Made by a program: the position numbers and the translations under genes
Shown: piece after piece, positions 35,180 to 47,896 of the stretch
Layout: each line of letters starts with the position of its first letter
Position numbering within the stretch: the first letter of the stretch is position 1
Notes under the pieces: model-generated
Database searches by the model: none
Told to the model about the DNA's origin: nothing
Seen by the model: the letters and a program-made list of their open reading frames with translations, nothing else
NCBI GenBank assembly: GCA_964020085.1
Contig: OZ026596.1
Location: forward strand, 30,011,522 to 30,075,521
Direction of reading: 5' to 3'
DNA from: Micromussa lordhowensis
Taxonomy: Eukaryota; Cnidaria; Anthozoa; Scleractinia; Lobophylliidae
DNA length: 64,000 nt

Positions 35180-36000
35180 GCTACTATGCTACTATGATCA
35201 AATTTTCACCTCTTGATTTTTTAGGTTAATCACATAGAATTCTACGAAAGATTAAAAAACGCCCTTTACCGTTTACAAATAGCTGCATTGGTTCAGGAGA
35301 TATTTAAGTTTAAAAAATGAGTAAAATATGCAAATGAGACTACTGATGACGTCATACACTCAACCAAATATTACATGAAGTATATAAGTAGCGCTATCTC
35401 GGTCAATTTGCAGCAGTAACCATTGAAACTTGGTAGCCTAATAGTTCTAAATGCAACACAGGTACAGCTTTAACAATTTCCGTTCCCATGGCAACCCACT
35501 CTTTTCCAGTCCCCTCTAGCCTGATATCAATATTTAGTGATTTTAAGCTTGGAAAACATTAAACAAGGCTATGAACTCAACCTAATGTATTTATATGCTT
35601 GCTGGATTATGCAGATGAGGCACCATTGGCAAATATCAATATAGAACCCTAAAATGTTGTGGAGGTCTGGAACCTAGTATGTTGCTATGGTAACAAAAAT
35701 TGTTAAGCTCATATTGCGGAGCACCACTAGTAGAATCTTACTGTAAAAATTCAAACATTTATTATACAAATTGACTGAGATATCCTTGTTTATCATATTT
35801 GATCAAAATGCGGTTGAGTCTATGACGTCATCACTTGGCTAATTTGCATATTTTAAAAACTTGAATATCTCTGGAACGAAAAGAGATATTTGAAAACAGT
35901 AAACAGCATTTTTACTCTTGTACAGACTACTTGTTTATGTCTCAAAATGGCTCAGATTTGAAGGATGCGATTTTCGTCATAGTGGTACTTTATTAAAGTA
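35180..36000 (+). repeat. Dispersed repeat block (same family as 18640-18990)
   Basis: The stretch 35660-35990 repeats the order seen in the septin intron: ATGTTGCTATGGTAAC, then TGACGTCATCA, TTTGCATA and AACTTGAATATCTCTGGAAC. The stretch 35180-35460 is a related, partly rearranged relative with GATGACGTCAT and TATGCAAATGAG. Confidence 0.55.
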
Positions 36001-38379
36001 AATCCTCTGTATTTCTTTAAAACAGTTAAGAAAAGTCTTCAGTTCACTCGAGGAGTTGGCTCACTTTTCCCAAAAATACATTTATACGCATGGATCAAAT
36101 ATAATATTTTCAACACACCAGTACAGCAGATCACAAGTATCGGCATATATATATCAGTTCTGTAGCTTACCTTAGCGCAATTCTTTGCAGTTGTTTTCTT
36201 TTAGCCGCCCTGTGCCTCATCAATATATTCCTTCACTGTACTTCACCTAGACGGGAAATAACCAAGATCAACCAATGCAGAACATGAGTTAATACTATCT
36301 ATCGAAAATCAAGAATATCCATTGAAAGGCAATAATATAGATATCTCTAGCAACGATGACTGGGTCTTTTATCGTCTCCTCTAGAGACAGCAAGCCTACG
36401 GCATACTAGCAAATATTATTAATTGCACTGATTGATTAGAAAAAAAATGACATCTGCAGATCGAAGCACTGTTCTGATTTGTACTATGACTCCTTTCCCC
36501 TTAGATCAACATCTAAAAACTCCTTTTTAGATCAAAACGTTGTCATGGCAATGTATACGACTTAAGAAATTCCTTTGAATTTCTTTAAAACAAGACGAAA
36601 GTCTACAGCTAACGAATTTAGCTCACTTTTTAAAATTCGCAAAATATATTGATCTTTAACATTCAGTGCCGGTCACATTTTGCACTTGAAGCACATCGAA
36701 GGTGAGATGAAAGTGAGACTCAACAGTGGCTTACCATTGTGTAAATCAATGCTGTTGCCATCGTTTAGCCAGTCTCATCTGAAAGTGAAACAAACAGACG
36801 ATCATTTCAGTATAAACTTTAAACAAATAAATACTCAGCGAGGGGGTTTCTTTAATATCACTAACCCTCGCAAAAAGTTTCGTGTCGGCCAAAATCAGTT
36901 CTAAAGTCCTAACGTTGGTGCTGAATGCTGTGTAACATGGACCTGGAAATGGTTCCTTGTGGAAAAAAAATAAATTCACTCTTTCTTTAGGAGAACTGAG
37001 TGTAACATTTTGTTAAAGAAGTATAATTCATCTCGCCTCTACTGCATGCATGTACAACTTCAGTCCATCGCTCGAAACACGGTCTAACAAGTTTACTAAT
37101 TCTAGTATCAGTTACCTTTTCTTGGGAGATGAATGAGTTCGCGGGTTGCTGGCCGATATCAGGTCTTCAAGTGCATTGCTTTGCGCTGTGCCGTGCAGTC
37201 ACAAAGATTAAACTCCATTTCTTCGCCATTTTGTAGTTCTTTCGTTCAAGAAGCCAAACAGTCTCGAGACCACGAGGAACAGAAGATAAAATGCAAATGA
37301 GTTGCGAGATCGAAAAAAAAAATTCTCACGCCTCAACTTTGGCACGTGCAAATTGCAATGGCAAGGCTGCTCGGTTGAATTAATTTGACTTTCCTCAGCA
37401 ATAACAACATTAACATCAATATTGAGCAGTTAAGGAAGACAAAATATCAACGGACGCTTTCCGCTGCAGACTGGAACGCATAACTTTGCCTCCAGTTCTT
37501 CTTATTTTGACAAATTTGGTAGTAGTTGTTTTTCTTTTTTGTTTTTTCGATACATTTCCACCCTCTGAAGAAAATAATACTCTAAACACAAACCTTTTAC
37601 TTAGGTTTGTCTTGACCTAAATTATGGAATGTATAACCCTTTGATGTCGATGAAAAAACTAATTCTAGTTCTGGAAATGCAGTTTTAAAACCGGACCAAA
37701 AGCATATCTCTTTATGAAATCAGTTTTTCAGTTCCCGGTTATCGATTTAATGTAGATCGCATAAACATGCGTTTTTTATTTCAGTACTTTGCCTAGGAAT
37801 TCGCACATTAATATCGGATTCTCAGCTCAGATGAAGAGACTGTTATAATTTGTGTATATTTACACCTAGTAGTTTATTTTTACGTGGTAGTCAGTAAGAC
37901 CTACGCGGAGAAATAATTGCGCAATACATGAGCGATGTGCTCATTCAGTTACTTTTTCTAAGCTCCTCTTTTCTGCTTCTTTGTCGAAAGGAAATCTCCA
38001 ACAGGAACGAACTATATATACTTAATTAGTCACTGGTAAGGCTACATTATTATTGTTATATTTCACAAAGCTACTTGTAGTTTTTGAATTTCACGGCTCT
38101 CGGCTGTTCATCAGTTGCTATGTATTTGTCCAGGACGGTCTAACGCCGCCGATAAATGTGTTTTCTTTACTAGAAATTTATAGTTGGTTTCTATACTGTT
38201 ATGTTCTATACTGTTAAATCGGTTTTGTACTATAAAACCAAGATCTATAACTGACAGCAAAAAATACCATTTACAATGAGCTTACTAGGGGACCACACGC
38301 TGTCTTATAGGGGACCACTGTATTCGCCCTGGGTATATCGCAAGGCTAGTTTTCAGGACCTCATCATGAGACCCTCTAA
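36001..38379. other. Intergenic, no gene recognised with confidence
   Basis: No clear repeats with ends. On the - strand near 37105-37240, an ATG (37229; ACAAAATGGCG context) opens a 20-codon frame. The same stretch contains a donor-like AAAAG|GTAACT near 37117, so an untranslated first exon is conceivable. Nothing else stands out. Confidence 0.3.
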
Positions 38380-39187
38380 CTAACCTGCAGAAACATTTGA
38401 ACCGAAAAAGAACAAACAAAAAACATAACAATAAAACAAAATTCCACAAAGTGATTCTTTTGTTTTAGTAAAATCCTTTCGATCAGAGTCTGGGCTTGAC
38501 TCGCCGAGATGTGAGCATCCATACTTTTGAACTTTATTGCTGCCCAAACTACTTCTCGTCTATTCGAAAGACTCGTCTTTTGCTCTTGGCAAGTGCTTAT
38601 CTCCTGTTGAATGGAATATTGGTAATATCAATAAACGAGATAATAACATGTTTCCCCGCCACTATCAGAAGCGCCTCGTTCTCTCCCTGAAATAGCTGAC
38701 GATATCGCATTTCGTCAACTGTCCCAGTGTTAAGCTCTTCAAAAGAAAGTCACGAAACACGAAATAATCAGTATCAACAAGCTAGTTCTTATTCAAACAT
38801 TTCTCAATATTTCTGTAAGGGTTAGGTCCCATATAAATACTTTGAATGAATCTCGCATCGTGCGTGAGCTTTGAATCTCAGTGGATTAATTATGACTGAG
38901 CCACGTGGACGAAATGTTCACATAGCTCGTTCCGATTCCTGAAGCCAACAAGGTCTATAATAACAAAGTTTACCTGTGATAACAAGTTTATTCCTGTTCG
39001 AGTGTTCCCCGCCATGACCAGTTTCCTTCATTTGAGGTCCTTCTGCACCGAGCTGCTCGGTAGGTTGGGTAGATGTTCTCTTATAATATCTTGCAACAGT
39101 CAAAATACCTCTCTTTTGTATCACCGACATGAAGCTATGCCGGAATATCCTGAAGACGGGCTGGAATATTTTCCAAATGATAGCCAT
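38380..39187 (-). pseudogene. Paralogue B of a two-exon gene of unknown function, early stop
   Basis: Exon 1 runs from ATG at 39187 to a donor at 38974 (ATCACAG|GTAAAC). It encodes MAIIWKIFQPVFRIFRHSFM and about 50 more residues, ending KLVITG. This parallels paralogue A (MAINSWKILQPVFRVNRQSY ending EFVVTG). Joining in phase to an acceptor before 38603 (TTCAACAG) gives GDKHLPRAKDESFE and then TAG at 38562-38560, so the product would be 85 residues. Beyond that stop, the sequence still matches paralogue A in the same frame (TRSSL, DRKDFTKTKESLCGILFYC and GSNV, stop at 38380-38382). The stop therefore appears to truncate a formerly longer protein. A different acceptor past the stop could rescue the C-terminus. 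Function unknown. Confidence 0.5.
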
Positions 39188-39889
39188 GAACAGTCGTCTA
39201 GCTTGCAACGTCAAAATTTCAAGTCAGTCACTGACTCTGAACTCAACAAGTGAGACAGGACGGTTGTTACGAAATTCTGTTGCCAACAAGGTAATCAGGA
39301 TACCAAAAAGTTAAAAGCTTTGTCTCCTGATTCTAAACAATCTCAATTTTTAACTTACATCCTATTTTGTGAGTGGAAGGTTCTACTTGGCAACTTATGC
39401 TTCAGTGGCTTGTTCGCTCTAAACTGATTTAGAAGACAAAACAGTGTCTGTCGTTTTAGTATGACTGTACGTTTAGGCCAGGGCTTTTGTCAAACAAGCG
39501 ACCTTGGCAATGTCGAGAAAACCTACCAATTTTAAGATTAGTTCCTGTCTAGATCGAAATAATCAAACAAACTGCCAAATTTAATGATGATTTTTTCTAG
39601 TCTGCTTGACATGCTTCAGGAAACATTGCAAATATGCTTACGAGCCAGTATGTTACTGATGCTCTATTAACTTGACGATTTAGGATTTTTTATTCGATTT
39701 TCCTCTCACGCCGTTATGTCTTTAAAGGAAAATGGATTCATTTTTGCCAGACAAGTCCAATGACTTGCTACAAAGTTGAAAATCAAACGTTTCAGAATAG
39801 TAAATTGCTGTGAGCGATACAGTTATGACTAAAATACTACACAGTTTCCAGCACATTCCAAGACGTAGACTTTGATGGGTCATTATAAG

Positions 39890-40070
39890 CACGCTATATC
39901 AATTGATGCCAACATCATGGTATCAAAAAACTGCCCCATCATTGGTGAACATGTTGCTGTCAAATTTGTGGCACAATAGGTTACCATAGCAACAATATGA
40001 TCTGCTATAAACACCCTTAATTTTAGCTTGAAGCGCTTATAACTCTTACATTGTGCTCGGGCAAAATACT
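39890..40070 (+). repeat. Partial copy of the TGTTGCCATAGCAAC-type repeat
   Basis: GTTACCATAGCAACAATATG and the surrounding phrases resemble the repeat at 18640-18990 and 35660-35990. Ends not defined. Confidence 0.35.
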
Positions 40071-41978
40071 AATTCAGTTTCTCGTCATTAGTTGAAATTC
40101 ATTTTATCTTGGCGCAATAATTTCACTTAGTTTGTGAGTGTCGCAATGTGTCACCGATGGGTTTCTAAGCTCATTGTGCTAGAGTTCTGTTTGAAAACGA
40201 TTCCTTATTCTACCGAAGTCTGTGGATTGAAAATCTGTCCACAGAATTTACCAAGGGCAACTGCTAAGCGCATGCCGGCTAACCTACGCACTGCCGCATA
40301 CATTAAAGCCTGCCTGCTGCGGATAAAGTATGCAGACTTAAGCTCTGGCGAAGCTAAACTGAGACGCACCTAGCAAAATAGTTTCGTGTAGTTTTGTCAA
40401 TATGTTCTCGCTTGGTCTTGCACCATTCGTTTTTAAATAAAACCGCGCGCAGACTTATTGTTTGCCGGCCCTCGTTTATACGCCCGTTGTAATAAAAAGC
40501 TATCAATGTCGTTGTTCCTGACGAAAGCAAGTTAACTGTGGGGAGTTGCAATTGAACAAGAGCTATAAAACAATTACAAACAACTAGTGTTGGCGTTAAT
40601 GGGGGAACTCTGCCTTGCGTTTGGTTAGCCCATGCGACTTCCAATGATAGCTTGACAAAACAACCTCACTTATCTCCCCACCACTACGAGCTGAATGGCA
40701 GACAAGCAAGCGATATTCAAAGGCTATAAAAAAAACAACAAGCTTGGGGGAAGTCGCTGCGCAGACTTAACCGCACCACACAGGAGTGACCCTTTGTTTA
40801 TTATACAGGAACACATGACCAACCTCGTCTCCAAAGGGAGAGAGGGAGGGAAAACTTTAACGATAGATTTACAATCAGTAACAACTACGTTGCTTAGACG
40901 AACTCAAAATGGACTCTGAACAGTTTTTGAAGCTTTCATCCGTAGACGTTCGTCTGCTGGTAAGCTAGTAGAAAAAGCTGTACTACCGAACAGCTTACCC
41001 TAGCACGTGTAATATCTTAGACATGAATAGTGCTTTAATGCTTTGAATCAATGTTAAACAAGTTCTGAAGGTAACAAAGCTACAATGTTTAAGGTTTTGC
41101 CACAATGAAGCTTACAATTTGCTGACCTTTGGAATACAACTACTCAATAGCTCTATAGAAAGCGATGCCGCCATGAACGGCTCATTGAGAACGTAGGTCA
41201 AGCGCCATTAACTCTATTTTACTAGTGTGACAGTAAAATCTCATTTCATTGACTTGAAGCTGTTAAAAAGGTAAATTAACCCACCTAGTCAGTTTCTGAA
41301 GCTGACGTTTAGAGTACGGCGCTTTCAAGGACTATAGGGTAATTGCAAAGTGGGAGGTTGTGGGTTATTTGCGTGTTATGGCATAGTGGAGTAATGAGAT
41401 ACCCTTAATTAAGGAGGAAGCATGGCCCCGCAGAAAATGCAGGAGTGAATTAGTTTATTAAAAACTATGCCAATCAATTCGTTTTTCACTTCTTTATTGA
41501 CGGCGAGAAATAGACAATCTCACCAAAAATCAATTCAAACCATGTTATCTTGGTATTATATATTACAACATTGTTTTGTTTAATAAACCGATTGAAGACC
41601 GGCTTTACACATATACAAAGTGCTGGGTCTCTTCTTGTGTCTCGTATTGTTTTGATAACCGAGTCTTGACGGAATCTATCCAGGTCATCAAATGATTCTA
41701 ATAACAATTTTCCTTCTCCCTTGCAAGTTTAGAGGTATGTTTCTCAATACCCGATCTATAAGAACTTATTCCAAACCAAAAAGGCAAGATATGGAAACCT
41801 TTTTAAGGCTGTAACACTGAGCCTTCGTACCTTCCAGATCTGGGGCACACACAGGGGCATACCATGGGCATACAGGTTATCCCCTTTATACTCTATCCAT
41901 AGGGAGGTTCCCCCTGCTTCCCTAGGGAACCACAATGCCGACTCCGAGAACCGATAAACGACAAAAAGTTTATAAAAC
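40071..41978. other. Intergenic, no gene recognised
   Basis: Holds overlapping short open frames on both strands near 40134-40644, without recognisable domains or good splice contexts. Confidence 0.35.
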
Positions 41979-44150
41979 CTAGCTTAGTAAAGGAACATTT
42001 GAGCCGAACACAAACAAGCAGACTACATAACAGTTGAATAAAAGTCCACAGAGCGATTCTTTTCTTTTAGTGAAGTCCTTTTGATCAGCTCTTGAACTTG
42101 ATGTCTTCTTGCCAAAAAGCATTAGATTTAAACATGTCTTGCATTCTAACCCACTTCTTGTTCCTGATGAGGGGAACTCTTCGGCTTTGACTCCAGGCAA
42201 ATCAACAGGCGATGATCCAACGTCAGCTGATAGGCTAGCACCTGTTAAATAGAAGATCTCTGATCAGTAAACAAAATAAAATTTTGCTATCTTTGAATAT
42301 CGAAGCCTGTTCGTTTAAGCCTTCCCTTAATGTTAATGTCAGTAGTGAGAAGTTGTTGCTTTATCAGCTGTCACTCCTCATGATGTCTAGACAGGTTAAC
42401 GTACTGTTGCAGATCATTCTTCACAGTCTAGGTTCCAGACCTCTAATATTTACGATATGTACGTAGTTTTCACAAAATTGTAACGGACACTTTTGAAAAT
42501 GTATGTAGACTAGCATACGAAACGACAAGTTCTGTAAAAAAATGCGTTGGAATACAATATTTACCACCGCTGCTTGTGTTATATTGTTAATCAAGCTACG
42601 ATGGCCTAGGAATTTATAGGGGTGGTGGTGGGGAATATATTAAACGGAGACGGTTTTTGACCCTGAAATATGGATATATGATGCATTTTTCTTAGTACGA
42701 CTATACTAAATATAGAAATATGTTAAAGTAATTTTAGTAGTAACCAAAATCAATCAATCAATCAATCAAATTAATTCCTACTCTCTGTACCTATCTCGGA
42801 GAAAAAACAGTTCTCGCTGCTTAAAATATTCCTGAGAAACCTTGCTTTAAATCGGTTTACCCCTTAGACATGAGGGAACAAAAAAGTCTTTTGAGGTGCA
42901 AATAAATATAATGAAACATACTGCAACTGACATCCCGACAATGCCAAATTGCGACACAACAACCTAAAAAAAAATAATTCCGAGACCTTGCTGCCCGCCC
43001 ATTGACATCTGCAGGGAAGTCTGCACGTAGGCAATCTGAATTAAGCCTGTACAATGATATTTTTTCTGTCATTTGTGTTTGCCAAACAACCCTTTGATGT
43101 GCATGTTTTGGTTACCTAGTATCTCTGAAGCCCCGTCCACACGTATCCGAGAATTTTTGAATCCGCAACTTTTTCTTTCCAGATTCAAAAATTTCCCCGT
43201 CCATACGTAACGTGTTCATGGAGAGCGGATTCAAAACTATCCGGTTCACTGCCGAATTCGCCGGATGCGTGTGGACGGAAGCCATACCCGGAAAGAAAAA
43301 GTTGCGGATTCAAAAATATCCGGAGACTTGTGGACGGGGCCTGAAACTACTTGGATTTTTTTTCCACGATCTTATCACACGATTTCAAAATATAGAGACA
43401 AAGAGAGAATTTAAATTACTGATCTTACAACAGGCATATGCTATTGCTCCTGCTGTAGAACCGAAAACATGCGCCAGGTCATGCCTGCATCAAACAAGCG
43501 CAGATAACTTTCGCATATCGCCTTGATATATAGCCAAACAGGTTATGTCAGGCTTAAAATGATATTTGTCGCTAAAACCCGAGAAGAATGGTGTTGTTGC
43601 TGCGACATTCAGGTAAAATTAGACATTCAACCGACTCACGTGTACTAAAATTCAATCTCATGTTTTTAACATGACAGTTTCGCAATGTAATTTATGCTGT
43701 TTTCTGCTTTGCTGGACTGACAATTTTTCGTTCTGAATACCGTGACAGGGCATGTGTCCTCCAGTTTTAGGCATTCAATCATAGTAGAGAAGACTAAAAG
43801 AGTAATAATTTTCCACGACAGAAGCAAACATTTTTATAGTGCGTTAAGTTGCTCAGCTTCTGTCAAATGGGGGTACCCTTCGAGCTGAGTCTAATGAGCT
43901 CGGAGCTCTTTCTTATTTATCATTTACCTGTGACGACGAATTCATTTGTGTACGAGTCTTTTCCCGGCTGATGAATTTCGTTCTTTTGATATCCTGTGGC
44001 ACTAAGCCTTCTACCGCGGTCAAGTCCCCTGGCGTGTTTTGATCGCGAAAGAGCCATCGTCTCTCTCTTCCGTATACCCGACAAGTATCGATAGCTTTGC
44101 CGGTTCACCCTGAAGACGGGCTGCAATATTTTCCAACTGTTGATAGCCAT
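41979..44150 (-). CDS. Paralogue A, two-exon gene of unknown function (161 aa)
   Basis: Exon 1 runs 44150-43928 and exon 2 runs 42241-41979, joined at GTCACAG|GTAAAT and TATTTAACAG|GTGCTAG. The junction keeps frame (phase 1) and total coding length is 486 nt. The protein starts MAINSWKILQPVFRVNRQSY, basic and amphipathic like a mitochondrial presequence. Its middle is hydrophilic. It ends with a hydrophobic segment (LCGLLFNCYVVCLFVFG) that could be a C-terminal membrane anchor. Evidence for a real gene: paralogue B at 38.4-39.2 kb conserves the start, the donor position and phase, TRSxL, DxKDFTKxKESLCGxLF and the C-terminal GSNV. The 1.7-kb intron carries a MITE (43130-43340). I do not recognise the family. 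The targeting and anchor calls are inference. Confidence 0.5.
42475..42600 (+). repeat. Penelope-type terminal sequence, decayed solo copy
   Basis: GTAACGGACACTTTTGAAAA, then ATGTATGTAG, GCATACGAAACGACAAGTT and CACCGCTGCTTGTGTTATAT match the inverted repeats of the element at 33574-34234 with several changes. It lies in the intron of paralogue A. Confidence 0.55.
43130..43340. mobile_element. MITE with GCCCCGTCCACA inverted ends (211 bp)
   Basis: The left end begins GCCCCGTCCACACGTATCCG. The right end is its approximate inverse, and the inverted match covers about 50 nt through GAATCCGCAACTTTTTCTTT with a few differences. CTGAA flanks both sides (43125-43129 and 43341-43345). There is no coding content; the frame at 43212-43526 is a shadow. 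Confidence 0.8.
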
Positions 44151-44159
44151 CAACCCAAC

Positions 44160-45980
44160 GTTTTCGGCTGAACAGCTATCTACCTTGCAAATTCAGGATT
44201 TCAAATATCGCTGCCAGGCTCTGATGTGTACACTAAGCCAGCCTGTCAGTTCTGAGATTTAAACTGTCAGTTCTACAGAATAAATTGCCGTCGCTATCAC
44301 CCGTGACGTCCAGTCACTTGAGATTAGTTCCAGTCACGTTTCAGATCGCCGATTAATGGATCACGTAGTTTTCTTTTTGTTTTTCTTTATCAACGTTTAT
44401 TTTATAATCTCATACGGGAGCAAACTCACCAAACATGGGATTTAGAGTGTCTGAATTATTAAAATACGCTTCTTTAGAACGGGCGCTTGTTTAAGAGGTG
44501 ACTGGGGCTAGTGTGTGTGTGTGTGTGATTAGCAAGTCAGACAGACCGTCACGTTTAACCATTGTTTTCCTCTGATCTGTGTAAACAAAACGAAAAAGAC
44601 AAAAACAAAAACCATGTTTAAAATAAGTAAACGTGACAGCGGATAATTGTAAAAACAAATCGGCATCTCAAAATAACGGTTGTTTCTTTTTTTCTTATAA
44701 TTTTCCTTGGTTTAACGTTTAGTGTGTACTGTACTGGCTTGGTTTTGAAAAAGTCGATTCCACTGAGGGTCGGGAGAACTCAGTTTTTTGCCGTATTTCC
44801 ATGTACCCTAGGCAACTATTCTTTGAGGTTTCTTGGCTTCGATTTGAAAGTTTCTTTAGTTATCGCAAAAAACGTGACATATAACATATAACGGAGGCTT
44901 TGGATAAAAGAATCATCATTCCGGCACGCGTAAGAAACATCATCAGTCACACGTTCGTCCCATGTTCAGGATTTCGCGCCAGTCAGTTCCGCGCGGTTGT
45001 TCACGTTTTTCCAGTTGTTATTTTTGTAAAATGCAGTGACACTGCTAAGTGATGAAAGGCAATAATTTTTCAATGATTACCCTGGCTCTGATCTATTCCA
45101 GTGGTCCAGTTTATAATTACGACTTGTGAATTTCGGCATGTCCACCTTTTCAGCGAGGTGTTGTTGTGTTTTACTACATGGCGGAATCACTTGTAAACTG
45201 AACAAGTCTGCTTTCTCCTTCGCAGAGGCCCGGTCTTCCGAGCTGTGTTGACCGTAGCATCTGCGGAGGAGAAAAGAACAGCTGCCAAGCCCGAAGTGAA
45301 ACTGCTAGCTTTTAAACTGCTGCGAGTAGAATGCAAAAAAAGCAATAACTAAGGAGGTAGCAAAACATGAAGCAGCCTGAAAATTTACGTGGAATGTCAG
45401 CTGTAGTGTTAAGCTATGTAAAGCAACTGTATTTGAGGACCTTTGAAAATCTTAGTTGAACGAACGGCGCTTATCAAAGGTTACGTTCCGTAATTCCGCC
45501 CGTAATTATTTCCGGAACCACATAGGGGGGTATTCCCTTAAATAGGTATGTGCAGGCTGTTTTGAGGTTGCTTAACACGGCCTTTCTGCCAATATCTCGG
45601 TCACGTTTCAAGCGACACTAAATCTCTCTGCCTATCTCATTAACCACTGTTTGGCGGTTTTGTTTAAATTTTTGGGTGATTTTTGGGCATTTTGGGAAAG
45701 AGATATTTTATCTCAAAGGATAGGTTAAAGTGAGGAAAATATGAAATGTTGAAGATTTGATGTATTTGGAAAATTGAAATTTGAAGTGAAGCCGATAAGT
45801 AGACGGATAGGCAAGGGTTTTGGGAAGTGGGCCGCACACCCCCACCCAATTTGACTGTGAGTACGTCCCCCGGGATCGCGGGAGTAAAACGTAACAACTA
45901 TATTCTTAGTCGTTTACAATTTAATCTGCGGACAGAAAAGAAATGGAACTGATAATGTAAAAATCTCTGGCAGGTATTTT
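44160..45980. other. Intergenic, short repeats only
   Basis: Includes a (GT)n run at about 44510-44527 and, at 45809-45870, a second copy of the TTTTGGGAAG..CCGCACACCCC repeat seen at 8640. No exon recognised. Confidence 0.4.
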
Positions 45981-45991
45981 ATAATCTCCTA

Positions 45992-46051
45992 TAGCCTGGG
46001 GACGAGCGAAATAGAGAGGGAGAGCAAGAACCGGGAGCCTGGAACAGGCTA
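45992..46051. mobile_element. TAGCCTG family, copy 3 (60-bp internally deleted)
   Basis: Starts TAGCCTGGGGACGAGCGAA and ends GGGAGCCTGGAACAGGCTA, both found in the arms of the 432-bp copy at 16380-16811. It is flanked by AATCTCCTA (45983-45991) and AATCTCATA (46052-46060), a 9-bp duplication with one mismatch. Confidence 0.75.
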
Positions 46052-46470
46052 AATCTCATACGGCTTAGCAGCAGCTAAATACCGTACTTAATGAATCACG
46101 AAGAATACTTGACACAGATGTAAAACACGCATAGTAGAAAGCAGTGACGTGGCATAGGTTACAATGGCACCCTAGTTATCATAACAGATCACGTTTTTAA
46201 ATAACGTGTTTTCCTGGCTCTTGGATGCCACTGACGTCAAATAATATCGAGCGTTAGTCTTTTTTTAGACTTCATAATATATATTTTTTTATTTTAACAT
46301 CATTGATTTGATATTGTTTAGGGATTAATCATTTTAAGTCTCTTCGTCTCGCGGGTGCCACTAATCTCTCATACACAACGAACTAAAGATCACTATAGCA
46401 ACTGGAAACAATAGCGTCGTTTACGGAATATTTAATAACATCCGCTTTATTTTCTAGTTCTGTTAATTTT

Positions 46471-47896
46471 TGCCGGTGTCAGGTGTGACGGAAAGCGAAC
46501 TACACCCCGGTGTCACAGTGATATGTGTATCCCCGTGATATGTGTATCCCCACACACATATCACTAGTGATATGTGTATCCCCGGTGGGGATACACAAAA
46601 CACTGAAGCGCGTCTGGGCATTCGATGAACAAAATGGCGGCTCGGTTGCGAGGTTCTAGTGAGCGCTGTAAAGAACAGAAGAAACCAGAAATGACTCTAA
46701 GCATATTCGCAACGATGTTGGGATTTGCGGAGTTTAAAACTCGATTGTTAAAATATCTAAACTGAACTCGCGTGCAGGGATGCACATATCACTAATTATT
46801 TCATGGCTTAGTGATACGTGTATCCCGATAAACAACTGTTATAATATAGCGCATCGACGTAAGCTCTTATTATTTCCAAAACTGCAGGCAATATTCGCAC
46901 CCGAAGTTTTTACAGGGCTTGGGTTTACTGGATGATTTCAAAAAAAACCGCGTGAACGGGTGCACAAGATAAGAGGGGTTACACATATCACTGATTGTTT
47001 CATAAAGTGATATGTCGGTATCCCCAGGGACACAGCTGTTATATTGGCTGTCTACCCAGACGAAAAATTCACATTACATTTGTATTTTCAAAACTGGCTC
47101 GCTGGAAATATTCACACCCGACATTTCTTTATAGCGTAGGATTTCTGGAGCTTCACTAATATATAACGACCGCAGCGGGGGATACACATATCACTAATCA
47201 TTACATGGAGCAGTGATATGTGTATCCCCTGAAGCCAGTCGTTATCTAGGCTATCTACAGAAGAATAAACGTCCATTATTCTGAAACTTGCTAGCCATAT
47301 TCTGGGTATAGCAATACATACAATACAAAAAGTCAATCTGAAAGCGTGGAGGGATCTATACGGGGAGACACTATGAAAAGCACTAATCATTTTATGGCGA
47401 GCGGCTCGAAGCAGTGTTGCTGACGTGTTTCACTCCTCGAATTATTCAGATGCAGCAAAAGGCGATGAACAGTGAAGAATATGCGTTTCTCGAGAAAATG
47501 CACCGCGCAATTAATATCGTCCTAGAAATCCCTTGCCGTGAAACTGATCGAAATATATCTATTTTGGTGTTCATGTTTAAATTCAGTACATACTGCTCGC
47601 AGAGCACCAGTTATAATCAAGAACACAATTCCAGCAGCACATACGCATACTCAGCTTTTTCAACAATAAAAACTGAAATTTGGTTTTTAGTCTGTTTGGG
47701 TTTTTCGTGCGTCCGATAAGTGACCGGATGACGTGATCCCTTTCAAGGAGGATATTGTTATTTCAAGTAGAGGGGAGGGGGGTGGGGGATACACATATCA
47801 CTGGCCGCCATTTTGGAGGGGATACACATATCACTAGTGATATGTGTGTGGGGATACACATATCACGGGGATACACATATCACTGTGACACCGGCA
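46471..47896. mobile_element. Element with repeated GTGATATGTGTATCCCC motifs, about 1.4 kb
   Basis: The outer ends read TGCCGGTGTCA and TGACACCGGCA. Inside them, 46502-46585 and 47816-47892 are inverted copies built from several GTGATATGTGTATCCCC units. Single or paired copies of the motif, in both orientations, also occur near 46803, 46976-47022, 47187-47228 and 47787. A DNA transposon with repeated subterminal motifs (as in CACTA/EnSpm elements, where they bind transposase) is a reasonable guess. No transposase is visible, and no clear target duplication could be read. Confidence 0.6.

Noticed and set aside
36680..36979. Overlapping + and - strand frames of about 75 codons
   Set aside because: No splice context, domains or paralogues; indistinguishable from chance.
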